From: Shewanella sp. NFH-SH190041
GTDB taxonomy: Bacteria > Pseudomonadota > Gammaproteobacteria > Enterobacterales > Shewanellaceae
Assembly: GCF_024363255.1 (NCBI RefSeq)
Contig: NZ_AP026070.1
Location: forward strand, 2,170,001 to 2,234,000
Length of the DNA stretch: 64,000 nucleotides
Reading direction: 5' to 3'
Positions 8,751 through 17,032 of this stretch are shown here, one piece after another. Within the stretch, counting starts at the first letter, position 1. Each line of letters opens with the position of its first letter. The notes below the pieces were generated by a model that was given only the letters and a program-made list of their open reading frames with translations, had not been told where the DNA came from and ran no database searches. The position numbers and the translations under genes were made by a program.

Positions 8751-10178
8751 TTATGCTGTGTCATCTTCGCTCGGCTCATAGACAAAATCGAACTCATCAC
8801 TTAAGGGGCAATAACTGTCGGCCGCATTGTCCGCGCCAGACTGAATAAAAATTTTCTCCTGCCACAACAGATAATTAAGATGCGCAAGGGTTTCCCCCAA
8901 GGCCAACATGGTTTCAACCGGCCCTAATTTACGGGGAAAGAGTATCGATAATCCTTGATACACACTGATACTGCCTTGCTCAACAATGGCTTGCTGCAAC
9001 AGTTGTAATTGCTGCTGATGATGCTGACTAATCTGCGCAGCACGAAGACGATGACCATAAAATACCGGCCCATGGGCTGGCAGAACTAAGGGATCGCCAG
9101 GGAGCGATGCCAAACGTTGTAATGAGTCAAGCCAATCTGACAGTGGATTCGCCTCAGGCTCAATTTCATTAACTAACACGTTGGAGCTAATTTTGGGCAG
9201 CAGTTGATCGCCACTGAGCAGTAACGCATCGTCAGCACACCAAAGGCAGGCATGCTCCGGCGAGTGGCCAGCGCCAATAACCACCTGCCATTGACGGTTA
9301 CCAATTTCCAGCGTATCCCCATCACTAAGGCGACGAAAACTGGGAGGATAACTGCCCATAAAAGGATCTTTACTGACCGTATCAAATATCTGTTGTTGCA
9401 CCGTTTGTGGCACACCTAAACGGCGATAAAATCCCGTTAAAGATTGCGACAAGGCCGGGCCATGACTGGTGGCCACTGCGCGCAAGAAATAATACTCACC
9501 GCCAGTCATGTACAAAGGCACATCAAATGCCTGCATCAACCAAGGGGCTAACCCGGCATGATCGTAATGAAAATGGGTACAAATCACCCCTTTGAGCGGT
9601 TTGCCATTGCCGTAACGGCTCAATAACTGCTGCCAAGCAAGCTTGGTGGTATCCAGCGCTAACCCGGTATCCAGCGCATACCAACCGTCGTCATCTTCCA
9701 ATAAATAAACATTGATATGATCCAGCGCCATCGGCATGGCCATTCTGGCCCAGAGTATCCCCGGCGCGACGCTTACCGCATGACCACCAGGCGCCGGCGG
9801 CGCTAATGGAAAACGCAGTTCACCATCAAGATTGCCTTTCGCATCAACACAGGCATTAGTACTGGCATCAGCATCACCCATATCGGGGAAAGCAGCAGAA
9901 GCTTCTGGCAGCCGATACGCCGCCGCATCTTGTGTATTGCTAAGTGATTCAGCGGCGAAGTGCTGGTCTGATCCAGACGGCAACAAGGGAAATGCGTGCG
10001 GCTGCGTGATCGATGGGCAGCCGGAACCCCGCTTTTCGTCATGGGGTGATCTTGTCACTTTAGATGCTGTTGCCTTGGGTATAGTCAAATGTCCTCCAGC
10101 GGATTTCCCGCCAAACTGATGGCTCCATGAAAATCCATTCCATGGCTGGCAAATACGTCCAAAAGGACGATGTTGCAT
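8751..10178 (-). CDS. Metallo-beta-lactamase-fold hydrolase
   Basis: 475 residues as drawn. The metal-binding signature THFHYDHAG is at 201-209, followed by GAGHSPEH and SGDQLLP, and LPAHGPVF near the C-terminal third, so both zinc sites look complete. The core resembles glyoxalase II / MBL-fold thioesterase-like hydrolases, with the extra C-terminal helical segment (HHQQQLQLL) of the larger MBL subfamily. The catalytic fold begins only at about residue 120; the first 120 residues are low in hydrophobics and match nothing I know. The start is therefore doubtful: there is no good ribosome site before the ATG at 10178, and an internal start near residue 100 (ATG at 9881) is possible. Hydrolysis of a steroid thioester or lactone is a contextual guess. 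Confidence 0.75.
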   Translation of the reverse strand: MQHRPFGRICQPWNGFSWSHQFGGKSAGGHLTIPKATASKVTRSPHDEKRGSGCPSITQPHAFPLLPSGSDQHFAAESLSNTQDAAAYRLPEASAAFPDMGDADASTNACVDAKGNLDGELRFPLAPPAPGGHAVSVAPGILWARMAMPMALDHINVYLLEDDDGWYALDTGLALDTTKLAWQQLLSRYGNGKPLKGVICTHFHYDHAGLAPWLMQAFDVPLYMTGGEYYFLRAVATSHGPALSQSLTGFYRRLGVPQTVQQQIFDTVSKDPFMGSYPPSFRRLSDGDTLEIGNRQWQVVIGAGHSPEHACLWCADDALLLSGDQLLPKISSNVLVNEIEPEANPLSDWLDSLQRLASLPGDPLVLPAHGPVFYGHRLRAAQISQHHQQQLQLLQQAIVEQGSISVYQGLSILFPRKLGPVETMLALGETLAHLNYLLWQEKIFIQSGADNAADSYCPLSDEFDFVYEPSEDDTA

Positions 10179-10443
10179 TTTTTGTGGCCGCTACCTTTTG
10201 GCTATCACAAACAGAAAATCCATAACAAATTCACGGACATTGAATCTTAAACAATCGTTTTTGACATAAAGGCTCAGTACAGAAGCAGGCATCACTCACC
10301 ATCGTGGTTATATCAGCCATAAATGATGAATATTGCTAATCGCGGTGGCTGGGACGACAAAGCAGGAACGCCACAAGATGTCCACCTATGTCCATTAAGG
10401 GATATCCAAGATATCTGCCCCGGGCCCAGACAAGGAGCAAGTC
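10179..10443. promoter_or_regulatory. Divergent promoter region
   Basis: 265 bp between the divergently transcribed MBL-fold gene (minus) and the MFS gene (plus). Transcription must start in both directions here. I see no clear palindromic operator. TTGAATCTTAAACAAT near 10238 recurs at about 16823. Confidence 0.35.
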
Positions 10444-11859
10444 ATGCAGTCATCCCCCAATCCGGTCAATTGGCGTACCCACACCACCCTAGTGTTACTG
10501 GCCCTGGTTTACGTGTTTTCATTTATTGATCGCAATGTGATTGCCATTGTGCTTGAGCCTATCAAGCAAGAATTTGGTGTGTCCGATACCCTGATGGGCC
10601 TGTTAACCGGCCTGGCTTTTGCCATCTTGTATGCCGGATTAAGCCTGCCATTGGGACGCATGGCTGATAACGGGGCTAACCGGCGTAATATTGTGGCAAT
10701 TTGTTGCGGGCTGTGGAGTTTTGCCACCATGGCTTGTGGTATGGCGCAACAATTCTGGCAAATGATGCTGGCGCGGATGACGGTCGCGGTAGGGGAAGCT
10801 GGCGGCATGGCGCCGTCGATCTCCATGGTGTCAGATCTGTATCCGCCTCACCGGCGTTCACTTGCCATCAGCGCCTTGATGCTTGGCCCCCATATAGGGT
10901 TATTGGCTGCCATGGTATTAGGTGGCTGGATTGCGCAGGAGTATGGCTGGCGGGCCGTCTTTCTCTGGTTCGGAGCCCCGGGTATTTTGCTGGCAGCGCT
11001 GCTGTTTATCCTCTGTAAAGATCCCGGTCACGGGGTGTATGACCAGCCCACAGCAGGAAAGAAACAAGCAAAAGACAACCGCCCCTTTATGGCGCAGTTA
11101 AGCGGCATAATCAAAGTCAAAGGGTTTGTCTGGGTCGCTATGGGCTGTGCACTGGCAGGGATGGCTGGTTACGGCTACGGCATTTGGGCACCAACCTTTA
11201 TGGTGCGTAACTATGATATGTCACTGGCCCATGCCGGGATAAGCTTTGGTATTGCGGGCGGTATCTTTGCTGCTGCTGGCTCAATATTCTCCGGCCTTTA
11301 CTGTGATAGATTAGCCAGTCGCGATCCGCGCTGGCAGGTAAAAATGCCCATGATTGGGATATTGATAAGCCTGCCTCTTGGCGTTGCCTTTATGCTCTGG
11401 CCAGCGGATGCCTTTTGGATGTTGGGCGAACTCAAAGTGCCCCACGCTATTATCTTTGCCGCGCTATTTAGCTTTTTCGCCTCTTGGTGGCCCAGCCTGT
11501 CTTATGCCGCCGTCAGCCACCTGATGACCAGCCGTCAACGGGCCACAGGTGCTGCGGCACTGAATCTGTTTTTAACCCTGTTTGGCGCCGGATTTGGCCC
11601 ACTGCTTACCGGTACCCTGAGCGATCTGTTTGGCGTATCACTGGGGCAAGATGGTCTCAAATATGCCTTAATTGCCACCTTATCACTGCTGCTGCTATCG
11701 GCTTGGTTTTATTACAAAGCCGCTGCGCCATACAGCGAGCGTATCAAAGCACTTAGCGACCAACGCATTGCGACTGATGACTTTGATGATGTCACGACCA
11801 CAGATGAGCGTGACTCCGCAGAACTCAATGACACAGATAATGCGCTACCGGTGAAATAG
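10444..11859 (+). CDS. MFS transporter, spinster-like, probable steroid permease
   Basis: 471 residues with about 12 hydrophobic segments and a charged C-terminal tail. The N-terminal signature FSFIDRNVIAIVLEPIKQEF, then GLPLGR-type loop text (SLPLGRMADNGANRR) and RMTVAVGEAG, is that of the spinster-homolog MFS group (DRxxxxxxxxPIKxEF). AAGGAG lies 8 bases upstream of the ATG. It is followed 96 bp later by the Rieske oxygenase gene on the same strand, so the pair may be co-transcribed. The group often accompanies aromatic and steroid catabolism genes; uptake of a steroid across the inner membrane is inferred from context. A second, related permease lies at 26321-27667. Confidence 0.85.
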   Translation: MQSSPNPVNWRTHTTLVLLALVYVFSFIDRNVIAIVLEPIKQEFGVSDTLMGLLTGLAFAILYAGLSLPLGRMADNGANRRNIVAICCGLWSFATMACGMAQQFWQMMLARMTVAVGEAGGMAPSISMVSDLYPPHRRSLAISALMLGPHIGLLAAMVLGGWIAQEYGWRAVFLWFGAPGILLAALLFILCKDPGHGVYDQPTAGKKQAKDNRPFMAQLSGIIKVKGFVWVAMGCALAGMAGYGYGIWAPTFMVRNYDMSLAHAGISFGIAGGIFAAAGSIFSGLYCDRLASRDPRWQVKMPMIGILISLPLGVAFMLWPADAFWMLGELKVPHAIIFAALFSFFASWWPSLSYAAVSHLMTSRQRATGAAALNLFLTLFGAGFGPLLTGTLSDLFGVSLGQDGLKYALIATLSLLLLSAWFYYKAAAPYSERIKALSDQRIATDDFDDVTTTDERDSAELNDTDNALPVK

Positions 11860-11955
11860 TCACACCGGAATAACGCCCGATTATATAAGCACAAAAAACT
11901 GGCAGCCCATGGCACCACAGGCCGGTAAATAAGATCACGTTACAAGGAGAGAACT

Positions 11956-13056
11956 ATGGCTACATCACAGGATTATCGCCTGGGTGATTTCACCTTCCCA
12001 CGGGGCTGGTTTATGATTGCCACCGCTGATGAAATCAATACCCACAAGCCGCTGGCAATTCGTTTTTTTGGCCGCGACTTTGCGCTATACCGCGGCCGCG
12101 CAACGGGGCGGGTAGTATTACTTGATGCCTATTGCCCCCATATGAAGACCCATTTGGCGGCGGAAAATGATACCTCCTATGTGATCATTGACGGTGGCGG
12201 CACCAATATTGATGGTGATGGGATCCGTTGCCCATATCATGCCTGGCGTTTCGGTCCTGATGGGCAATGTGATGATATTCCGTACCATGAAGGCCCTATT
12301 CCCAAAACGGCCTGTGTTAAATCCTGGCCGGTGGTGGAAAGCTTAGGGGCGATTTGGGTCTGGCATGATCCGGAAAATGGTGAACCTGAGTGGGATCACC
12401 CCTCCTTGCCCCAATGGGACCAAGCTGACTGGGTACAATGGCAATTTGATGATTTAGGTATGCTGGAGCAACATCCACAGGAAGTGATCGACAATATCTG
12501 TGATTATGGCCATCTCAGTCCAATCCACGGCTCAACCGTGCAACGCTATGAGAATGAGTTCACTGGCCATTATGCTATCCAGCGTCAGTGTGGCCCGCAC
12601 CGGACCTTAGTCGGGGATGATGGTGTCAGCCCAATTTTGCACACAGATACCCGCTACCATGGACCAGGAGTGCTGATTTCACACCTAACCGGTTATTACG
12701 AGTCTATTTTGATGATCACCCATACGCCGGTGGAAGATGGTTCAGTGCGGGTATGGCATGCGCTGTTGGTGAAATCGCCCAATGGCAATGCCACCGCAAC
12801 GGTGGAGGATGCTATCGCTGCCCGTCAGTTCCAACACGCCAGTAAGTTAGCATTTGAGCAAGATTTTCAGGTCTGGACCAATAAAGGCCCCTGCCTTAAT
12901 GGCCTGTTCTTGCCCAGTGACGGCCCCTTTATGAAAGCCAGAATTTGGTACAAGCAGTTTTATAATTCCAGAGCCCGCAAAGCCGAGTTTCTGGATAAAT
13001 GCGAAGGCACCTACGTCCCTAGGGGAACAGAGCCTTACACTATCAAGCCTGAGTAA
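11956..13056 (+). CDS. kshA: Rieske oxygenase, 3-ketosteroid 9alpha-hydroxylase oxygenase subunit (KshA-like)
   Basis: 366 residues. The [2Fe-2S] ligands are C60-x-H62 and C92-x2-H95. The spacer between the pairs is 29 residues, about a dozen longer than in actinobacterial KshA. The mononuclear iron ligands read N180-x2-D183-x2-H186-x4-H191, with D303 as third ligand, matching the KshA layout (two His near 181/186 and Asp near 304). It would hydroxylate C9 of androstadienedione-type substrates, which after delta1-dehydrogenation opens ring B. The reductase KshB is not in the window. An AGGAGAG stands ahead of the ATG. A strong terminator follows. Another steroid ring hydroxylase of the same subgroup cannot be excluded. 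Confidence 0.85.
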   Translation: MATSQDYRLGDFTFPRGWFMIATADEINTHKPLAIRFFGRDFALYRGRATGRVVLLDAYCPHMKTHLAAENDTSYVIIDGGGTNIDGDGIRCPYHAWRFGPDGQCDDIPYHEGPIPKTACVKSWPVVESLGAIWVWHDPENGEPEWDHPSLPQWDQADWVQWQFDDLGMLEQHPQEVIDNICDYGHLSPIHGSTVQRYENEFTGHYAIQRQCGPHRTLVGDDGVSPILHTDTRYHGPGVLISHLTGYYESILMITHTPVEDGSVRVWHALLVKSPNGNATATVEDAIAARQFQHASKLAFEQDFQVWTNKGPCLNGLFLPSDGPFMKARIWYKQFYNSRARKAEFLDKCEGTYVPRGTEPYTIKPE

Positions 13057-13111
13057 TCTTCAGCTTGTATCAGCCATAACCCACAGGCAAGGTTAACTAG
13101 TCTCCTCTAAC

Positions 13112-13148
13112 AAAAAGCACAGTGCGCGGTATACGCACTGTGCTTTTT
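13112..13148 (+). terminator. Rho-independent terminator after kshA
   Basis: Stem AAAAAGCACAGTGCG (13112-13126) pairs perfectly with 13134-13148 around a 7-base loop, ending in a T run. Its A-run/T-run symmetry would let it act in both directions. Confidence 0.9.
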
Positions 13149-13239
13149 TACATAAGTCCCGTTATATTTGCCGATAAGCAAAAACGTTCATTGCCCGATT
13201 AATATTCATCGTAAACATGTCATAAACAAATCCTAAAAT

Positions 13240-13273
13240 CACTTTAGGCTGTATTTATATACAGCCTAAGGTG
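13240..13273 (-). terminator. Terminator hairpin after the aldehyde dehydrogenase gene
   Basis: TTAGGCTGTAT (13244-13254) pairs perfectly with 13259-13269, extended by further pairs outward to about 15 bp, loop TTAT. Read on the minus strand it lies 31 bases after the dehydrogenase stop and is followed by a short T run. Confidence 0.75.
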
Positions 13274-13303
13274 AATCTTAGAAAAGCACTACCGATAAGG
13301 TAC

Positions 13304-14773
13304 TCAATCAGGTACAACTTGTGACGCCATCATTGCATCAAACCCATCATAAAATGGCGGTAACATGCCCCACTCTGCCCGAGGATCATGCGCAGGAACG
13401 GTAAAGACTGTTTTTGCATGACTGAACTGTAAAAAACCTTCTCGACCATGATAATGTCCCATTCCTGATGCGCCCGTACCGCCAAAGGGCGCATCATGCA
13501 TCGCCGCATGCATTAAAGCATCATTGATGGTCACCCCACCACTGCGGGTTTGATTCAAGACCTGCTGTTGCTCTGCCACATCGGTCCCCAAATAATACAA
13601 TGCCAACGGGTTCGATCTGCGGTTGATATCGGCAATCACGGCATCTATCTGCTGATAAGTGCGGATAATCAATACCGGCCCGAATATTTCTTCCTGCATA
13701 ATGGCCGCATCATCATCAGGGCATATCACCAATTGCAGCGGCAGACGGCGATCTGGTATCGCTAAAACATCATGGCTACTAATCACTGTTACGCCACGTT
13801 TTTTTGCATCATCCACTAAGCCACAAATACGCTCATAGTGATGTTGATTGATAATCGGGACATAATCAGTATTACCGGTGACAGTAGGATAATATTGCCG
13901 GAAATAGTGGCAAAGGCTATCGATAACCGTCGCGAGGTTATCCTCAGGAACATAAAGAATGTCTGGGCTGATACATAATTGCCCGCCATTGGTCGCCTTG
14001 GCCAAAACCAAACGGCGACAATACTCATCCAGATCCCCTTGGCTACCAATAATTGCCGGCGACTTGCCGCCCAGTTCCAGCGTGACGGGGGTAAGATTCG
14101 CTGAAGCCGCAGCCATCACTTTGCGCCCAACCGCTGTAGAGCCGGTAAACACTAAATGGTCAAATGGTTGGGCGGCAAATTGCGCGCCGACTCGGGCATC
14201 ACCATTTATCACAGCAACCAGAGCTGGGTCAACAAAACGCGCGAATAGCTCAGCCAATGTTTCAGCGGTACGAGGGGCCAATTCAGAAGGTTTAAGGATG
14301 GCTCGATTTCCCGCTCCTAACACACAAGCCAGCGGGCTAAGCAGTGTAAATACTGGAGCGTTCCAGGTTCCCATAATGCCAACAACGCCTTTAGGCTGAT
14401 AGATTACCTTAGCATCAGCACCCAGTTGGTCATACGGGGCAAAAGGCGTTCGACTCTGTTCCGGTACCCAATGAATAAGGTTATCTCGCACATGCTTTAA
14501 ACTGGCCATCGAGCCAAGCACGTCATTCATCAGCGAAAAGCCTTTACTACGGCCATCAAAATCAGCCTCCATGGCCGCGGCCAATGATTGGTGTCCTTCC
14601 ACCAGCAATGCAATCACTTGCTGCAAACGCTCCCGACGCTCATTCACGCTAATTTGCATATGCGCTAAATGCGCTTGTTGCTGTCGATGCAATAACGCCG
14701 ACAGTGCACTATTCGCATCAACAGATGAAGTAGCAGATGGCTCCGTAAGTGATGGTGAGACTGATGCTGACAT
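13304..14773 (-). CDS. Aldehyde dehydrogenase, coniferyl-aldehyde dehydrogenase type
   Basis: 489 residues of the NAD(P)-dependent ALDH superfamily. LELGGKSP gives the general base E233 and GGQLCISPD the nucleophile C267; FTGSTAVGR near 209-217 is the cofactor-binding turn. The short-length class with QLCISPDILYVP resembles coniferyl aldehyde and long-chain fatty aldehyde dehydrogenases. AAGGAAG stands 8 bases before the ATG at 14773. It converges on kshA with a terminator for each. In a steroid region it may oxidise an aldehyde formed during side-chain removal; that role is inferred. The first 35 residues are Ser/Ala-rich and outside the conserved fold. Confidence 0.85.
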   Translation of the reverse strand: MSASVSPSLTEPSATSSVDANSALSALLHRQQQAHLAHMQISVNERRERLQQVIALLVEGHQSLAAAMEADFDGRSKGFSLMNDVLGSMASLKHVRDNLIHWVPEQSRTPFAPYDQLGADAKVIYQPKGVVGIMGTWNAPVFTLLSPLACVLGAGNRAILKPSELAPRTAETLAELFARFVDPALVAVINGDARVGAQFAAQPFDHLVFTGSTAVGRKVMAAASANLTPVTLELGGKSPAIIGSQGDLDEYCRRLVLAKATNGGQLCISPDILYVPEDNLATVIDSLCHYFRQYYPTVTGNTDYVPIINQHHYERICGLVDDAKKRGVTVISSHDVLAIPDRRLPLQLVICPDDDAAIMQEEIFGPVLIIRTYQQIDAVIADINRRSNPLALYYLGTDVAEQQQVLNQTRSGGVTINDALMHAAMHDAPFGGTGASGMGHYHGREGFLQFSHAKTVFTVPAHDPRAEWGMLPPFYDGFDAMMASQVVPD

Positions 14774-15509
14774 AGTATGACTTCCTTATTCTTTAATATG
14801 TACATGTGCCGTCACTTAACTCCCAATAATAAAGTGATATCTGAAACCTTCACTGATAGGGTAAGCAGCGCATTTATCAGCCTTTTTAATACATCAGCAG
14901 GCCACTACAGGCATGGTCCAAACAGACCACTCTTACTGCCCAAACTATATACGGGACATTACAGCCTATCTCGTTGGAGATTGTTTCATATATGAATATT
15001 GTAATATGCGATAACTAAAAATATTAAATAATGAATTAATCACCCCTTTATCAATGATTTTTTGATCAGATTTTTAGGTTAATAATTTCAACACGTTATA
15101 TATCACCACACCTATTAATGAGTAATAGGGATTATTTTTAAGCAGTAAAGTGAGCAAAATAGATTATTAGCAACGGACAGTAAACAAGATTTATCATATA
15201 TTAATCAATAACTAACCACACTCTAACAATAGCATAATCACTGTATTGCATTTTGCAATTAACCAAGGTAATTTATATCGGAAGATGTCAATATTTTCAG
15301 GTTGGTTTTATCGTTTACATTGACGCAAATGACAGACGTTATATTACATATAGCTACAACTATTACGAGGCAGGAGATATCTAAATATAGACATTAAGAG
15401 ATAGACACTAAGATATAGACGTTAAGGTATAGACGTTAAGTATTAACTATTTAATTGAATTGCTAACCCTATTTCTGCATGGATGCCAAATTAGTTAGGT
15501 GGCCATTAT
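14774..15509. other. AT-rich intergenic region at the edge of the secreted-protein insert
   Basis: 736 bp with markedly higher A/T content than the steroid genes to its left. No reading frame is convincing. It contains a four-copy 14-bp tandem repeat (15385-15440) just upstream of the GH19-like gene, and the promoters of the divergent genes on both sides. Confidence 0.5.
15385..15440 (+). repeat. Tandem repeat, 14 bp x 4
   Basis: Four consecutive units of consensus ATATAGACRTTAAG (15385-15398, 15399-15412, 15413-15426, 15427-15440) with one to three differences. The last unit ends 69 bp before the ATG of the GH19-like gene. The position in a promoter region makes a regulator-binding array possible; slippage is the simpler explanation. 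Confidence 0.85.
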
Positions 15510-16475
15510 ATGCAGATAAAAGTAAGACTGTTTTATTGTTTACTGTCCATTTTATTAATAGGGGGATGGAGTAAAGCCACGACTCACGACAAACTGCCAG
15601 ATACTCAATCCTTAATTAAACACAATCATCCTGTCCCAGTTAACACCATAAGTACTTCTGACATAGAACCATTATCAGTTCACAACCCCACCAACGTTAA
15701 ACGCGTTGAAAGCATTTTATCTTATTCTGATTGGGATTATTTATTCCCGAAACGAAATAAAAAATACACCTACACATTATTTCTCCAAGCAATCGGTAGA
15801 TTTCCTAATATTTGCCAAAATTATCATGATGGTCGAGATGCCGATGCCATTTGCCGCCGGATTTTAGCAACGTTATTTTCCCACCTTGTCATAGATACAG
15901 GTGTTAAAAGCAAACAATGGCACATTACAGAGTGGCGGTTAGGGTTAGCGAAACTAAGAGAAATCAAATGGACAAAACATATTAATTACCTTAATGAATA
16001 TATAAAGAGAAGCATTAGCGTAAACACAGTTAACATCAACACTAATATCGACAATAGCAACATTCCATATTTGCATTTTTTTCAAACTGTATTTCACCCT
16101 ATTGGAAATGAGTTTTTTTCATCAGCAATGATTAATGGTGCATGGTTAGAACTCACTTATGCCATGTATTTAATAAGCAATAACAAAGCAAATAACACAT
16201 CAATAATTGAAATAATTGATGGCAGTTGGAAGCCAACAGAAATTGATAGAAAAAGAGGGTTAACATCAGGATTTGGCATAACAACACAAATTATTAACGG
16301 CGATAAAGAGTGTAACCGTAATATTGAAACATCTGCTTCGCTACGGAGAATATATAACTTTAGATCCTTCTCAAGTTATTTAAATGTACCGATTGATAAA
16401 CATGAAAATTTAGGTTGCAAAATTCTACTGAACAGTCACAACAGTCATAATGAATTTACTGAAGCAAACTGGTGA
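15510..16475 (+). CDS. GH19-like secreted protein with lost catalytic features
   Basis: 321 residues with an N-terminal signal peptide (hydrophobic core LFYCLLSILLIGG, cleavage near residue 23). Residues 60-160 and 205-315 follow the GH19 catalytic domain of the neighbouring chitinase closely (NVKRVE, DWDYLFPKR, DADAICRR, GFGITTQIINGD). The ETGG catalytic motif has become DTGV, with Asp129 in place of the acid Glu; the second candidate Glu (E151) remains. The GGYNGECN loop and the YFGRGAKQLSYNYNYG substrate-binding segment are replaced by unrelated Asn/Ile-rich text. No carbohydrate-binding modules are present. AGGTGG stands 9 bases before the ATG. The frame is intact, so it is either a maintained pseudoenzyme or a recently decayed duplicate. 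It is AT-richer than its neighbour. Confidence 0.8.
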   Translation: MQIKVRLFYCLLSILLIGGWSKATTHDKLPDTQSLIKHNHPVPVNTISTSDIEPLSVHNPTNVKRVESILSYSDWDYLFPKRNKKYTYTLFLQAIGRFPNICQNYHDGRDADAICRRILATLFSHLVIDTGVKSKQWHITEWRLGLAKLREIKWTKHINYLNEYIKRSISVNTVNINTNIDNSNIPYLHFFQTVFHPIGNEFFSSAMINGAWLELTYAMYLISNNKANNTSIIEIIDGSWKPTEIDRKRGLTSGFGITTQIINGDKECNRNIETSASLRRIYNFRSFSSYLNVPIDKHENLGCKILLNSHNSHNEFTEANW

Positions 16476-17032
16476 TAAACAATCCAATATTCACATCCAA
16501 ACATATATCAGTATAAATCACACAGGTAACAATATTCTATTGTTCATATCCACTATTTCACTCACCAAATTATTCACTATGATACTGATACTGATACTGA
16601 TAATGATATTTATAATTTCACAACAGACTTGTCTCGCTATTCCAAGCATTATCCAATAAACAATATATAATACTTCTAACTATATAATTATTAAGTTGTA
16701 CCACTTTATCTATATCTCTAAATAACATCCTCGGCCATATTCACCCTGATGGAAACACCATGATTTTTATTCGATATCTGAATTGAATTTTAATCTTTAC
16801 CAGTGTAGGTTTATATAATATTTTGAATCTTAAACAATGGTATTTGTCTTACACTGGCATTATATCCAACTGTAAACATTAATAATTAATACCAGTTTTG
16901 TGATTCTTAACTAAACCATATGACTTTTTACTTATAATTTTTATTCACCTCAATCATAGCAACTTCATAAACGGTAAAAGAGAAAACAAAATTTTCTGGC
17001 GACGAGATGACGATGAATAACATGAGAATGAC
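16476..17032 (+). other. AT-rich spacer between the two GH19 genes
   Basis: 557 bp without a convincing gene. A small frame at 16450-16659 is probably spurious: part of it is encoded by a (GATACT)n microsatellite at 16581-16602. The chitinase promoter must lie here. Confidence 0.5.

Noticed and set aside
16450..16659. Small frame with a hydrophobic segment overlapping the end of the GH19-like gene
   Set aside because: The hydrophobic stretch is largely encoded by a GATACT microsatellite, and there is no ribosome site.
10238..16840. TTGAATCTTAAACAAT at about 10238 and again at about 16823, both upstream of genes
   Set aside because: A single exact 16-mer pair in 64 kb of partly AT-rich DNA is close to what chance gives, and the flanks do not match.
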